Shown here: in pieces, positions 1 through 12,448 of the stretch
Numbering within the stretch: position 1 is the stretch's first letter
How the letters are laid out: each line of letters starts with the position of its first letter
Assembly: GCF_043290135.1 (NCBI RefSeq)
Contig: NC_134707.1
Coordinates: 137,145,319-137,209,318, forward strand
Direction of reading: 5' to 3'
Length of the DNA: 64,000 bases
Source: Rhipicephalus microplus
Taxonomy: Eukaryota; Arthropoda; Arachnida; Ixodida; Ixodidae
Made by a program: the position numbers and the translations under genes
Notes under the pieces: generated by a model
What the model was told of the DNA's origin: nothing
Seen by the model: only the letters and a program-made list of their open reading frames with translations
Databases searched by the model: none

Positions 1-104
1 GTACTCGTTTTTGAATGCGCACGCGTATACTCATTTAGAATATGCACGCGCATACTCGTATTTGATTGCACACGCGCATACTCGTTTTGGAATAGGCACG
101 TGGG

Positions 105-130
105 TACTCGTTTTTGAATGCGCACGCGCA
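105..130 (+). repeat. Reference monomer, subtype A (GAATGCGCACGCGCA)
   Basis: This 26 bp copy matches the majority form: TACTCG, a five-base T run, GAATG, then alternating CG/CA. It is used here as the phase reference for other units. Positions 14 of the monomer through 3 of the next form an unbroken 16 nt purine-pyrimidine alternation. The unit holds four CpGs and the 6-bp palindrome TGCGCA. Its plus strand has one TGA per monomer, while its minus strand has no stop trinucleotide in any frame. Confidence 0.95.
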
Positions 131-156
131 TACTCGTTTTTGAATGCACACGCGCA
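131..156 (+). repeat. Subtype B monomer (GAATGCACACGCGCA)
   Basis: It differs from subtype A by G to A in the first CG of the alternating tract (TGCGCAC becomes TGCACAC), a CpG-to-CpA transition. This is one of the most frequent forms and usually follows an A-type unit and precedes a GGAATA-type unit, making the A-B-C trimer. The purine-pyrimidine alternation is kept. Confidence 0.9.
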
Positions 157-182
157 TTCTCGTTTCGGAATACGCACGCGCA
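157..182 (+). repeat. Subtype D monomer (TTTCGGAATACGC)
   Basis: The unit has TTTCGGAATACG in place of TTTTTGAATGCG, which removes the TGA and adds a CpG. This subtype recurs at fixed places in the higher-order units, often next to a B-type unit. This copy also reads TTCTCG at its start, a variant shared by the corresponding places in the copies at 3,283 and 9,127, which shows they share descent. Confidence 0.88.
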
Positions 183-468
183 TACTCGTTTTGGATATCG
201 CACGCGCATACTCGTTTTTGAATGCACATGCGCATACCCGTTTTGGAATAAGCACGCGCATACTCGTTTTTGAACGCGCACACGCATATTCGTTTTTGAA
301 TGCACACGCACATACTCGTTTTTGAATAGGCACGCGCGTACTCGTTTTTGAATGCGCACGCGCATACTCGTTTTTGAATGCACACGCGCATACTCGCCTT
401 GAAATAGGCACGCACATACTCGTTTTTGATTGCGCACACGCATACTCGTATTTGAATGCACACGCGCA

Positions 469-494
469 TACTCGTTTTGGAATAGGCACGTGCA
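469..494 (+). repeat. Subtype C monomer with CACGTG palindrome
   Basis: This unit carries TTTTGGAATAGG followed by GCACGTGC. The hexamer CACGTG (487-492) is the palindromic E-box/G-box core bound by some bHLH proteins, for example the USF/Myc class and yeast Cbf1. Here it arises from CACGCG by one CpG-to-TpG change. The form recurs several times per kb across the window, mostly as the third member of A-B-C trimers. Binding is not shown by sequence alone. Confidence 0.88.
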
Positions 495-520
495 TACTCG
501 TTTTTGAATGCGCACGCGCA

Positions 521-546
521 TACGCGTTTTTGAACAGGCACATGCG
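521..546 (+). repeat. Subtype F monomer (TACGCG...GAACAGG)
   Basis: The unit begins TACGCG instead of TACTCG and has GAACAGG or GAACATG in place of GAATGCG. The T-to-G change creates the palindrome ACGCGT (522-527). It also lengthens the alternating purine-pyrimidine tract contributed by the previous A-type unit from 16 to 20 nt. F units nearly always follow an A-type unit, giving a recurrent 52 bp dimer. Confidence 0.88.
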
Positions 547-697
547 TACTCGTTTTTTAATGCGCACGCGTATACTCGTTTAGAATACGCACGCGCATAC
601 TCGTTTATGAATGCACACGCGCATACTCGTTTTGGAATGCGCACGCGCATACTCGTTTTTGAATAGGCACGCGCGTGCTCGTTGTCAAATGCGCACG

Positions 698-2670
698 CGC
701 ATACGCGTTTTTGAACATGCACACGCGTACTTGTTTTTGAATGCGCACGGGTATACTCGTTTTGAATGCACACGCGCATACTCGTTTTGGAATAGGCACG
801 TGCATACTCGTTTTTGAATGCGTACGCGCATACGCGTTTTTGAACAGGCACACGCGTACTCGTTTTTGAATGCGCACGCGTATACTCTTTTTGAATGGGC
901 ACGCGCATACTCGTTTTTGAATGCACATGCGCATACTCGTTTTGGAGTAAGCACGCGCATACTCGTTTTTGAACGCGCACACGCATACTCGTTTTTGAAT
1001 GCACACGCGCATACTCGTTTTTGAATAGGCACGCACGTACTCGTTTTTGAATGCCCACGCGCATACTCGTTTTCGATTTCACATGCGCATACTCGTTGAG
1101 GAAGAGGCACGCGCATACTCGTATTTGAATGCACACGCGCGTACTCGTTTTGGAATAGGCACGTGCATACTCGTTTTTCAACGCGCACGCGCATACGCGT
1201 TTTTGAACAGGCACACGCGTACTCGTTTTTGAATGCGCACGCGTATACTCGTTTTGAATGCGCACGCGCATACGCGTTTTTGAACAGCCACACGCGCGTA
1301 CTCGTTTTGGAATAGGCACGTGCATACTCGTTTTTGAATGCGCACGCGCATACGCGTTTTTGAACAGGCACGCGCGTACTCGTTTTTGAATAGGCACGCA
1401 CGTACTCGTTTTTGAATGCCCACGCGCATACTCGTTTTCGATTGCACACGCGCATACTCGTTGAGGAATAGGCACGTGCATACTCGTTTTTGAATGCACA
1501 CGCGCATACGCGTTTTTGAACAGGCACACGCGTACTCGTTTTTGAATGCGCACGCGTATACTCGTTTTGAATGCGCACGCGCATACGTGTTTTTGAACAG
1601 GCACACGCGTACTCGTTTTTGAATGCGCACGCGTATACTCGTTTAGAATACGCACGCGCATACTCGTTTATGAATGCCAACGCGCATACTCGTTTTCGAT
1701 TGCACACGCGCATATTTGTTGAGGAAGAGGCACGCGCATACTCGTTTTGGAATAGGCACGCGCATACTCGTTTTTGAATGCACACGCGCATACTCGTTTT
1801 GGAATAGGCACGTGCATACTCGTTTTTCAATGCGCACGCGTATGCGCGTTTTTGAACAGGCACCCGCGTACTCGTTTTTGATTGCGCACGCGTATACGCG
1901 TTTAGATTACGCACGCGCATACTCGTTTTTGAATGCACACGCGCATACTCGTTTTGGAATAGGCACGCGCATACTCGTTTTTGAATGCACACGCGCATAC
2001 TCGTTTTGGAATGCGCACGCGCGTACTCGTTTGCAATCGCATACTCGTTTTTTAATGCGCCCACGCATACTCGTATTTAATGCGCACGTGCATCTTCGTT
2101 TTTGAATAGGCACGCGCGTGCTCGTTGTCGAATGCGCACGCGCATACGCGTTTTTGAACAAGCACACGCGTGCTCGTTTTTGAATGTGCACGCGTACACT
2201 CATTTTGAATGCACACCCGCATACTCATTTTTGAATATGCACGCGCGTACTCGTTTTATTATGCCCACGCGTATACTCGTTTCGGAATGCGCACGCGCAT
2301 ACTCGTTTTTGAATGCGCACACGCATACTCGTTTTGGAATGCGCACACGCATACTCGTTTTGGAATAGGCACGTGCGTACTCGTTTTTGAATGCGAACGC
2401 GCATACGCGTTTTTGAACATGCACACGCGTACTTGTTTTTGAATGCGCACGGGTATACTCGTTTTGAATGCACACGCGCATACTTGTTTTTGAATGCGCA
2501 CGCGCGTACTCGTTTTTGAATGCGCATGCGCACACTCGTTTTTGAATGCACATGCGCATACTCGTTAGGAATAAGCAAGCGCATACTCGTTTTTGAACGC
2601 GCAAACGCATACTCGTTTTTGAATGCACACGCGCATACTCGTTTCGAAATAGGCACGCGCATACTCGTTT
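698..2670. repeat. Alpha higher-order block, copy at 698-2,670
   Basis: It matches 4,600-6,500. The offset is 3,902 bp up to about 1,990, then 3,858 and 3,832 bp after small deletions. Shared diagnostic units include TCTTTTTGAATGGG and the GTTGAGGAA series. The drift in offset comes from lost monomers and from a short 18-mer at 2,024-2,041 in this copy. Confidence 0.78.
2024..2041 (+). repeat. 18-bp truncated monomer
   Basis: The unit reads TACTCGTTTGCAATCGCA, lacking eight internal bases of a normal monomer. The same short unit sits at 8,153-8,170, exactly 6,129 bp away, so the deletion predates the duplication of this block. Confidence 0.85.
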
Positions 2671-2934
2671 TTGAATGCACACGCGCATACTCGTTTTTGA
2701 ATAGACACGCACGTACTCGTTTTTGAATGCCCACGCGCATACTCTTTTTCGTTTGCACACGCGCATACTCGTTGAGGAAGAGGCACGCGCATACTCGTTT
2801 TTGAATGCGCACACGCATACTCGTATTTGAATGCACACGCGCGTACTCGTTTTGGAATAGGCACATGCATACTCGTTTTTTAATGCGCACGCGCATACGC
2901 GTTTTTGAACAGGCACACGCGTACTTGTTTTTGA

Positions 2935-3395
2935 ATGCGCACGCGCATACGCGTTTTTGAACAGGCACACGCGTACTCGTTTTTGAATGCGCACGCGTAT
3001 ACTCATTTAGAATATGCACGCGCATACTCGTATTTGATTGCACACGCGCATACTCGTTTCAGAATAGGCACGTGGGTACTCGTTTTTGAATGCGCACACG
3101 CATACTCGTATTTGAATGCACACGCGCGTACTCGTTTTGGAATAGGCACATGCATACTCGTTTTTGAATGCGCACGCGCATACGCGTTTTTGAACAGGCA
3201 CACGCGTACTTGTTTTTGAATGCGCACGCGTATACTCGTTTTGAATGCGCACGCGCATACGCGTTTTTGAACAGGCACACGCGTACTCGTTTTTGAATGC
3301 GCACGCGTATACTCATTTAGAATATGCACGCGCATACTCGTATTTGATTGCACACGCGCATACTCGTTTTGGAATAGGCACGTGGGTACTCGTTT
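2935..3395. repeat. Local tandem duplication, period 310 bp
   Basis: About 150 bp starting at 2,935 repeats at 3,245 (offset 310 bp, twelve monomers with two one-base losses). Both copies run from an F-type unit through TCATTTAGAATATGC and on to CACGTGGGTACTCG. This local duplication accounts for the extra 285 bp relative to the partner block at 7,674-10,278. Confidence 0.7.
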
Positions 3396-4434
3396 TTGAA
3401 TGCGCACGCGCATACTCGTTTTTGAATGCACACGCGCATTCTCGTTTCGGAGTACGCACGCGCATACTCGTTTTGGATATCGCACGCGCATACTCGTTTT
3501 TGAATGCACATGCGCATACCCGTTTTGGAATAAGCACGCGCATACTCGTTTTTGAACGCGCACACGCATATTCGTTTTTGAATGCACACGCACATACTCG
3601 TTTTTGAATAGGCACGCGCGTACTCGTTTTTGAATGCGCACGCGCATACTCGTTTTTGAATGCACACGCGCATACTCGCCTTGAAATAGGCACGCACATA
3701 CTCGTTTTTGAATGTGCACACGCATACTCGTATTTGAATGCACACGCGCATACTCGCTTTGGAATAGGCACGTGCATACTCGTTTTTGAATGCGCACGCG
3801 CATACGCGTTTTTGAACAGGCACATGCGTACTCGTTTTTGAATGCGCACGCGTATACTCGTTTAGAATACGCACGCGCATACTCGTTTATGAATGCACAC
3901 GCGCATACTCGTTTTGGAATGCGCACGCGCATACTCGTTTTTGAATAGGCACGCGTGTGCTCGTTGTCAAATGCGCACGCGCATACGCGTTTTTGAACAT
4001 GCACACGCGTACTCGTTTTTGAATGCGCACGCGTATTCGTTTTAGAATAGGCACGTGCATACTCGTTTTTGAATGCGCACGCGCATACGCGTTTTCGAAC
4101 AGGCACCCGCGTACTCGTTTTTGAATGCGCACGCGTATACTTGTTTAGAATACGCACGCGCATACTCGTTTTTTAATGCACACGCGCATACTCGTTTTGG
4201 AATAGGCACGCGCATACTCGTTTTTGAATGCACACGCGCATACTCGTTTTGGAATAGGCACGCGCATACTCGTTTTTTAATGCGCCCACGCATACTCGTA
4301 TTTGAATATACACGCACCTACTCGTTTCGGAATACGCACGCACATACTCGTTTTGGAATGCGCACGCGCATACTCGTTTTTGAATAGGCACGCGCGTGCT
4401 CGTTGTCGAATGCGCACGCGCATACGCGTTTTTG
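3228..4434. repeat. Alpha block containing a1 copy 2
   Basis: It matches 9,072-10,278 at a constant offset of 5,844 bp. Its first part (3,283-4,031) is also the second copy of the window-start block. It contains the TTGTCAAATG unit near 3,965, a shortened CGTATTCGTTTTAG unit near 4,033 and the odd GAATATACACGCACC unit near 4,305. Its end continues into sequence copied again at 16,806-18,043. Confidence 0.8.
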
Positions 4435-4599
4435 AACATGCACACGCGTACTCGTTTTTGAATTTGCACGTGTATACTCGTTTTGAATGCACATTCGCAT
4501 ACTCATTTTTGAATACGCACGCGCATACTCGTTTTGGAATGTGCACGCGCATACTCGTTTTGGAATAGGCACGTGCGTACTCGTTTTTGAATGCGAACG

Positions 4600-6500
4600 C
4601 GCATACGCGTTTTTGAACATGCACACGCGTACTTGTTTTTGAATGCGCACGGGTATACTCGTTTTGAATGCACACGCGCATACTCGTTTTGGAATAGGCA
4701 CGTGCATACTCGTTTTTGAATGCGTACGCGCATACGCGTTTTTGAACAGGCACACGCGTACTCGTTTTTGAATGCGCACGCGTATACTCTTTTTGAATGG
4801 GCACGCGCATACTCGTTTTTGAATGCACATGCGCATACTCGTTTTGGAGTAAGCACGCGCTTACTCGTTTTTGAACGCGCACACGCATACTCGTTTTTGA
4901 ATGCACACGCGCATACTCGTTTTTGAATAGGCACGCACGTACTCGTTTTTGAATGCCCACGCGCATACTCGTTTTCGATTTCACACGCGCATACTCGTTG
5001 AGGAAAAGGCACGCGCATACTCGTATTTGAATGCACACGCGCGTACTCGTTTTGGAATAGGCACGTGCATACTCGTTTTTGAACGCGCACGCGCATACGC
5101 GTTTTTGAACAGGCACACGCGTACTCGTTTTTGAATGCGCACGCGTATACTCGTTTTGAATGCACACGCGCATACGCGTTTTTGAACAGGCACACGCGCG
5201 TACTCGTTTTGGAATAGGCACGTGCATACTCGTTTTTGAATGCGCACGCGGATACGCGTTTTTGAACAGGCACGCGCGTACTCGTTTTTGAATAGGCACG
5301 CACGTACTCGTTTTGGAATGCCCACGCGCATACTCGTTTTCGATTGCACACGCGCATACTCGTTGAGGAATAGGCACATGCATACTCGTTTTTAAATGCG
5401 CACGCGCATACGCGTTTTTGAACAGGCACACGCGTACTCGTTTTTGAATGCGCACGCGTATACTCGTTTTGAATGCGCACGCGCATACGTGTTTTTGAAC
5501 AGGCACACGCGTACTCGTTTTTGAATGCGCACGCGTATACTCGTTTAGAATACGCACGCGCATACTCGTTTTTGAATGCCCACGCGCATACTCGTTTTCG
5601 ATTGCACACGCGCATATTCGTTGAAGAAGAGGCACGCGCATACTCGTTTTGGAATAGGCACGCGCATACTCGTTTTTGAATGCACACGCGCATACTCGTT
5701 TTGGAATAGGCACGTGCATACTCGTTTTTGAATGCGCACGCGTATACGCGTTTTTGAACAGGCACCTGCGTACTCGTTTTTGATTGCGCACGCGTATACG
5801 CGTTTAGAATACGCACGCGCATACTCGTTTTGGAATAGGCACGCACATACTCGTTTTTGAATGCACACGCGCATACTCGTTTTGGAATAGGCAATCGCAT
5901 ACTCGTTTTTTAATGCGCCCACGCATACTCGTATTTGAATGCGCACGCGCATATTCGTTTTTGAATAGGCACGCGCGTGCTCGTTGTCGAATGCGCACGC
6001 GCATACGCATTTTTGAACAAGCACACGCGTACTCGTTTTTGAATGTGCAGCGTATACTCGTTTTGAATGCACACCCTCATACTCGTTTTTGAATATGCAC
6101 GCGCGTACTCGTTTTATTATGCGCACGCGTATACTCGTTTCGAAATGCGCACGCGCATACTCGTTTTTGAATGCGCACACGCATACTCGTTTTGGAATGC
6201 GCACGCGCATACTCGTTTTGGAATAGGCACGTGCGTACTCGTTTTTGAATGCGAACGCGCATACGCGTTTTTGAACATGCACACGCGTACTTGTTTTTGA
6301 ATGCGCACGGGTATACTCGTTTTGAATGCACACGCGCATACTCGTTTTTGAATGCGCACGCGCGTACTCGTTTTTGAATGCACATGCGCATACTCATTAG
6401 GAATAAGCAAGCGCATACTCGTTTTTGAACGCGCAAACGCATACTCGTTTTTGAATGCACACGCGCATACTCGTTTCGAAATAGGCACGCGCATACTCGT
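4600..6500. repeat. Alpha higher-order block, second copy
   Basis: This is the partner of 698-2,670. Relative to that copy it keeps a full-length monomer (GGAATAGGCAATCGCA near 5,876-5,901) where the other has an 18-mer. It has its own one-base loss near 6,045 (GTGCAGCGTA). The left part (up to 5,267) is also copied at 17,376-18,043. Confidence 0.78.
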
Positions 6501-7437
6501 TTTGGAATGCGCACACGCATACTCGTTTTTGAATAGGCACGCGCGTACTCGTTTTTGAATGCGCACGCGCATACTCGTTTTTGAATGCACACGCGCATAC
6601 TCATTTTGGAATAGGCACGCACATACTCGTTTTTGAATGCGCACACGCATACTCGTGTTTGAATGCACACGCGCATACTCGTTTTTGAATGCACATGCGC
6701 ATGCTCGTTTTTGAATGCACATGCGCATACCCATTTTGGAATAAGCACGCGCATACTCGTTTTTGAACGCGCACACGCATACTCGTTTTTGAATGCACAC
6801 GCGCATACTCGTTTTGGAATAGGCACGTGCGTACTCGTTTTTGAATGCGAACGCGCATACGCGTTTTTGAACATGCACACGCGTACTTGTTTTTCAATGC
6901 GCACGGGTATACTCGTTTTGAATGCACACGCGCATACTCGTTTTTGAATGCGCACGCGCGTACTCGTTTTTGAATGCGCATGCGCACACTCGTTTTTGAA
7001 TGCACATGCGCATACTCATTAGGAATAAGCAAGCGCATACTCGTTTTTGAACGCGCAAACGCATACTCGTTTTTGAATGCACACGCGCATACTCGTTTCG
7101 AAATAGGCACGCGCATACTCGTTTTGGAATGCGCACACGCATACTCGTTTTTGAATAGGCACGCGCGTACTCGTTTTTGAATGCGCACGCGCATACTCGT
7201 TTTTGAATGCACACGCGCATACTCGTTTTGGAATAGGCACGCACATACTCGTTTTTGAATGCGCACACGCATACTCGTGTTTGAATGCACACGCGCATAC
7301 TCGTTTTTGAATGCACATGCGCATGCTCGTTTTTGAATGCACATGCGCATACCCATTTTGGAATAAGCACGCGCATACTCGTTTTTGAACGCGCACACGC
7401 ATACTCGTTTTTGAATGCACACGCGCATACTCGTTTT
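6200..7437. repeat. Tandem duplication, period ~600-622 bp
   Basis: About 6,200-6,815 repeats immediately as about 6,800-7,437. The offset is 598 bp at the left and 622 bp after one extra unit (GAATGCGCATGCGCACAC near 6,973) in the second copy. Both copies carry the shortened CATTAGGAATAAGC unit and the GAACGCGCAAACGC unit, with few other differences, so the event looks recent. Confidence 0.78.
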
Positions 7438-7673
7438 TGAATAGGCACGCGCGTACTCGTTTTTGAATGCGCACGCACATACTCGTTTTTGAATGCGCAC
7501 ACGCATACTCGTTTTCGATTGCACAGGCGCATACTCGTTGAGGAAGACGCACGCGCATACTCGTTTTTGAATGCGCACGCGCGTACTCGTTTTGGAATAG
7601 GCACGTGCATACTCGTTTTTGAATGCCCACGCGCATACGCGTTTTTGAACAGGCACACGCGTACTCGTTTTTG

Positions 7674-10278
7674 AATGCGCACGCGTAATCTCGTTTTGAA
7701 TGCGCACGCGCATACGCGTTTTTGAACAGGCACACGCGTACTCGTTTTTGAATGCGCACGCGTATACTCGTTTAGAATACGCACGCGCATACTCGTTTAT
7801 GAATGCCAACGCGCATACTCGTTTTCGATTGCACACGCGCATATTCGTTGAGGAAGAGGCACGCGCATACTCGTTTTGGAATAGGCACGCGCATACTCGT
7901 TTTTGAATGCACACGCGCATACTCGTTTTGGAATAGGCACGTGCATACTCGTTTTTCAATGCGCACGCGTAGGCGCGTTTTTGAACAGGCACCCGCGTAC
8001 TCGTTTTTGATTGCGCACGCGTATACGCGTTTAGATTACGCACGCGCATACTCGTTTTTGAATGCACACGCGCATACTCGTTTTGGAATAGGCACGCGCA
8101 TACTCGTTTTTGAATGCACACGCGCATACTCGTTTTGGAATGCGCACGCGCGTACTCGTTTGCAATCGCATACTCGTTTTTTAATGCGCCCACGCATACT
8201 CGTATTTAATGCGCACGTGCATCTTCGTTTTTGAATAGGCACGCGCGTGCTCGTTGTCGAATGCGCACGCGCATACGCGTTTTTGAACAAGCACACGCGT
8301 GCTCGTTTTTGAATGTGAACGCGTATACTCATTTTGAATGCACACCCGCATACTCATTTTTGAATATGCACGCGCGTACTCGTTTTATTATGCCCACGCG
8401 TATACTCGTTTCGGAATGCGCACGCGCATACTCGTTTTTGAATGCGCACACGCATACTCGTTTTGGAATGCGCACACGCATACTCGTTTTGGAATAGGCA
8501 CGTGCGTACTCGTTTTTGAATGCGAACGCGCATACGCGTTTTTGAACATGCACACGCGTACTTGTTTTTGAATGCGCACGGGTATACTCGTTTTGAATGC
8601 ACACGCGCATACTTGTTTTTGAATGCGCACGCGCGTACTCGTTTTTGAATGCGCATGCGCACACTCGTTTTTGAATGCACATGCGCATACTCGTTAGGAA
8701 TAAGCAAGCGCATACTCGTTTTTGAACGCGCAAACGCATACTCGTTTTTGAATGCACACGCGCATACTCGTTTCGAAATAGGCACGCGCATACTCGTTTT
8801 TGAATGCACACGCGCATACTCGTTTTTGAATAGACACGCACGTACTCGTTTTTGAATGCCCACGCGCATACTCGTTTTCGATTGCACACGCGCATACTCG
8901 TTGAGGAAGAGGCACGCGCATACTCGTTTTTGAATGCGCACACGCATACTCGTATTTGAATGCACACGCGCGTACTCGTTTTGGAATAGGCACATGCATA
9001 CTCGTTTTTGAATGCGCACGCGCATACGCGTTTTTGAACAGGCACACGCGTACTTGTTTTTGAATGCGCACGCGTATACTCGTTTTGAATGCGCACGCGC
9101 ATACGCGTTTTTGAACAGGCACACGCGTACTCGTTTTTGAATGCGCACGCGTATACTCATTTAGAATATGCACGCGCATACTCGTATTTGATTGCACACG
9201 CGCATACTCGTTTTGGAATAGGCACGTGGGTACACGTTTTTGAATGCGCACGCGCATACTCGTTTTTGAATGCACACGCGCATTCTCGTTTCGGAATACG
9301 CACGCGCATACTCGTTTTGGATATCGCACGCGCATACTCGTTTTTGAATGCACATGCGCATACCCGTTTTGGAATAAGCACGCTCATACTCGTTTTTGAA
9401 CGCGCACACGCATATTCGTTTTTGAATGCACACGCACATACTCATTTTTGAATAGGCACGCGCGTACTCGTTTTTGAATGCGCACGCGCATACTCGTTTT
9501 TGAATGCACACGCGCATACTCGCTTTGAAATAGGCACGCACATACTCGTTTTTGAATGCGCACACGCATACTCGTATTTGAATGCACACGCGCATACTCG
9601 TTTTGGAATAGGCACGTGCATACTCGATTTTGAATGCGCACGCGCATACGCGTTTTTGAACAGGCACATGCGTACTCGTTTTTGAATGCGCACGCGTATA
9701 CTCGTTTAGAATACGCACGCGCATACTCGTTTATGAATGCACACGCGCATACTCGTTTTGGAATGCGCACGCGCATACTCGTTTTTGAATAGGCACGCGC
9801 GTGCTCGTTGTCAAATGCGCACGCGCATACGCGTTTTTGAACATGCACACGCGTACTCGTTTTTGAATGCGCACGCGTATTCGTTTTAGAATAGGCACGT
9901 GCATACTCGTTTTTGAATGCGCACGCGCATACGCGTTTTTGAACAGGCACCCGCGTACTCGTTTTTGAATGCGCACGCGTATACTTGTTTAGAATACGCA
10001 CGCGCATACTCGTTTTTGAATCCACACGCGCATACTCGTTTTGGAATAGGCACGCGCATACTCGTTTTTGAATGCACACGCGCATACTCGTTTTGGAATA
10101 GGCACGCGCATACTCGTTTTTTAATGCGCCCACGCATACTCGTATTTGAATGCACACGCGCCTACTCGTTTCGGAATACGCACGCGCATACTCGTTTTGG
10201 AATGCGCACGCGCATACTCGTTTTTGAATAGGAACGCGCGTGCTCGTTGTCGAATGCGCACGCGCATACGCGTTTTTG
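7674..10278. repeat. Alpha ~2.6 kb block, copy 2
   Basis: This is the partner of 1,545-4,434, minus the 285 bp local duplication. It carries the same 18-mer (8,153-8,170), the same TTTAATGCGCACGTGCATCTTCG unit and the same window-start block (9,127-9,875). Scattered single-base differences such as GTACACG for GTACTCG near 9,234 distinguish it. It ends where family beta begins. Confidence 0.82.
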
Positions 10279-10738
10279 AACAGGCACACGCGTACTCGTT
10301 TTTGAATGCGCACGCGTATACTCGTGTTGAATGCACACGCGCATACTCGTTTTTGAATGGGCACGCGCGTACTCGTTTTTGAATGCGCACGCGTATACTC
10401 GTTTCGGAATGCGCACGCGCATACTCCTTTTCGAATAGGCACGCGCATACTCGTTTTTGAACGCGAACGCGCATACGCGTTTTTGAACATGCACACGCGT
10501 ACTCGTTTTTGAGTGCGCACGCGTAAACTCGTTTTGAATGCACACGCGCATACTCGTTTTTGAATAGGCACGCGCGTACTCGTTTTTAAATGCGCACGCG
10601 TATACTCGTTTCGGAATACGCACGCGCATACTCGTTTTTGAATGCGCACGCGTATATTCGTTTTGAATGCACAAGCGCATACCCGTTTTTGAATAGGCAC
10701 GCGTGTACTCGTTTTTGAATGCGCACGCGTATACTCGT
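10255..10738. repeat. Beta sub-block, pairs with 12,118-12,601
   Basis: It repeats at an offset of 1,863 bp with almost no change over ~480 bp, including ACTCGTGTTGAATGC, ACTCCTTTTCGAATAGG and the GAGTGCGCACGCGTAAAC unit. The same sub-block appears again near 22,000, 24,780, 28,715 and 31,500, so it is a standard module of beta units. Confidence 0.8.
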
Positions 10739-11929
10739 TTCGGAATGTGCACGTGCATACTCGTTTTTGAATGCGCACACGCATACGCGTTTTTGAACAT
10801 GCACACGCGTACTCGTTTTTGAGTGCGCACGCGTAAACTCGTTTTGAATGCACACGCGCATACTCGTTTTCGAATAGGCGCGCGCATACTCGTTTTTGAT
10901 TGCGTACACGCATACTCGTTTTTGAATGCACACGCGCGTACTCCTTTTTGAATGCGCACACGCATACTCGTATTTGATTGCGCACGCGCATACTCGTTTT
11001 GCAATAGGCACGTGCATACTCGTTTTTGAATAGGCACGCGCGTACTCGTTTTTGATTGCGCACGCGCATACTCGTTTTTGAATGCACACGCGCATACTCG
11101 TTTTTGAATGGGCACGCGCGTACTCGTTTTTGAATGCGCACGCGTATACTCGTTTTGAATGCGCACGCGCGTACTCCTTTTTGAATGCGCACACGCATAC
11201 TCGTATTTGATTGCGCACGCGCATACTCGTTTTGCAATAGGCACGTGCATACTCGTTTTTGAATAGGCACGCGCGTACTCGTTTTTGATTGCGCACGCGC
11301 ATACTCGTTTTTGAATGCACACGCGCATACTCGTTTTTGAATGGGCACGCGCGTACTCGTTTTTGAATGCGCACGCGTATACTCGTTTTTGAATGCACAC
11401 GCGCATACTCGTTTCGGAATACGCACGCGCATACTCGTTTTTAAATGCGCACGCGCATGCTCGTTTTGGAATGCGAAGCGCATACTCGTTTTTGAATGCG
11501 CACGCACGTACTCGTTTTTGAATTCGCACGCGCATATTCCTTTTGGAATAGGCACGTGCGTACTCGTTTTTGAATGCACACGCACATACTCGTTTTTGAA
11601 TAGGCACGCGCGTACTCGTTTTTTAATGCGCACGCGTATATTCGTTTCGGAATACGCACGCGCATACTCGTTTTTGAATGCGCACGCGTATACTCGTTTT
11701 GAATGCACAAGCCCATACTCGTTTTTCAATAGGCACGCGTGTACCCGTTTTTGAATGCGCACGCGTATACTCGTTTCGGAATGTGCACGTGCATACTCGT
11801 TTTTGAATGCGCACACGCATACTCGTTTTTGAATGCACACGCGCATACTCGTTTCGGAATACGCATGCGCTTACTCATTTTGGAATGCGCACGCGTATAC
11901 TCATTTTGGAATAGGCACGTGCGTACTCT

Positions 11930-12062
11930 TTTTTGAATGCGAACGCGCATACGCGTTTTTGAACATGCACACGCGTACTCGTTTTTGAATGCGCACGCAC
12001 ATACGCGTTTTTGAACATGCACACGCGTACTCGTTTTTGAATGCGCACGCGCATACGCGTTT
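11930..12062. repeat. 52-bp dimer run (A-F A-F)
   Basis: A-type and F-type monomers alternate strictly here: GAATGCG... then TACGCG...GAACATG, repeated. Each A-to-F boundary carries a 20 nt alternating purine-pyrimidine tract ending in ACGCGT. Similar dimer runs lie near 14,040-14,150, 22,630-22,790, 25,370-25,510 and 43,220-43,370. They show that the array has sub-unit periodicities besides 26 bp. Confidence 0.75.
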
Positions 12063-12448
12063 TGAATGCGCACGCGCGTACTCGTTTTGAATAGGCACGC
12101 GCGTACTCGTTTTTGAATGCGCACGCGCATACGCGTTTTTGAACAGGCACACGCGTACTCGTTTTTGAATGCGCACGCGTATACTCGTGTTGAATGCACA
12201 CGCGCATACTCGTTTTTGAATGGGCACGCGCGTACTCGTTTTTGAATGCGCACGCGTATACTCGTTTCGGAATGCGCACGCGCATACTCCTTTTCGAATA
12301 GGCACGCGCATACTCGTTTTTGAACGCGAACGCGCATACGCGTTTTTGAACATGCACACGCGTACTCGTTTTTGAGTGCGCACGCGTAAACTCGTTTTGA
12401 ATGCACACGCGCATACTCGTTTTTGAATAGGCACGCGCGTACTCGTTT

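Larger units (their letters stand above)
1..749. repeat. Alpha block a1, copy 1 of 3
   Basis: Positions 1-749 match 3,283-4,031 and 9,127-9,875 almost base for base, including the odd monomers TTTAGAATATGC and TTTTGGATATCGC. After 749 this copy switches to CACGGGTATACTC, whereas the other two read CACGCGTATTCG. The block is cut by the window start, so its left limit is unknown. Confidence 0.85.
1545..4434. repeat. Alpha ~2.9 kb block, copy 1 (pairs with 7,674-10,278)
   Basis: From 1,545 to about 2,943 it aligns to 7,674-9,072 at an offset of 6,129 bp. From 3,228 to 4,434 it aligns to 9,072-10,278 at 5,844 bp. The difference is 285 bp (eleven monomers minus one base), present here at about 2,943-3,228 and absent in the partner. 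Shared rare units, including an 18 bp monomer, show that this is one duplication event and not chance monomer similarity. Confidence 0.82.

Noticed and set aside
11535..11560. Heat-shock element in TTCCTTTTGGAA
   Set aside because: The two half-sites are six bases apart rather than two, so they do not form the standard nTTCnnGAAn arrangement.
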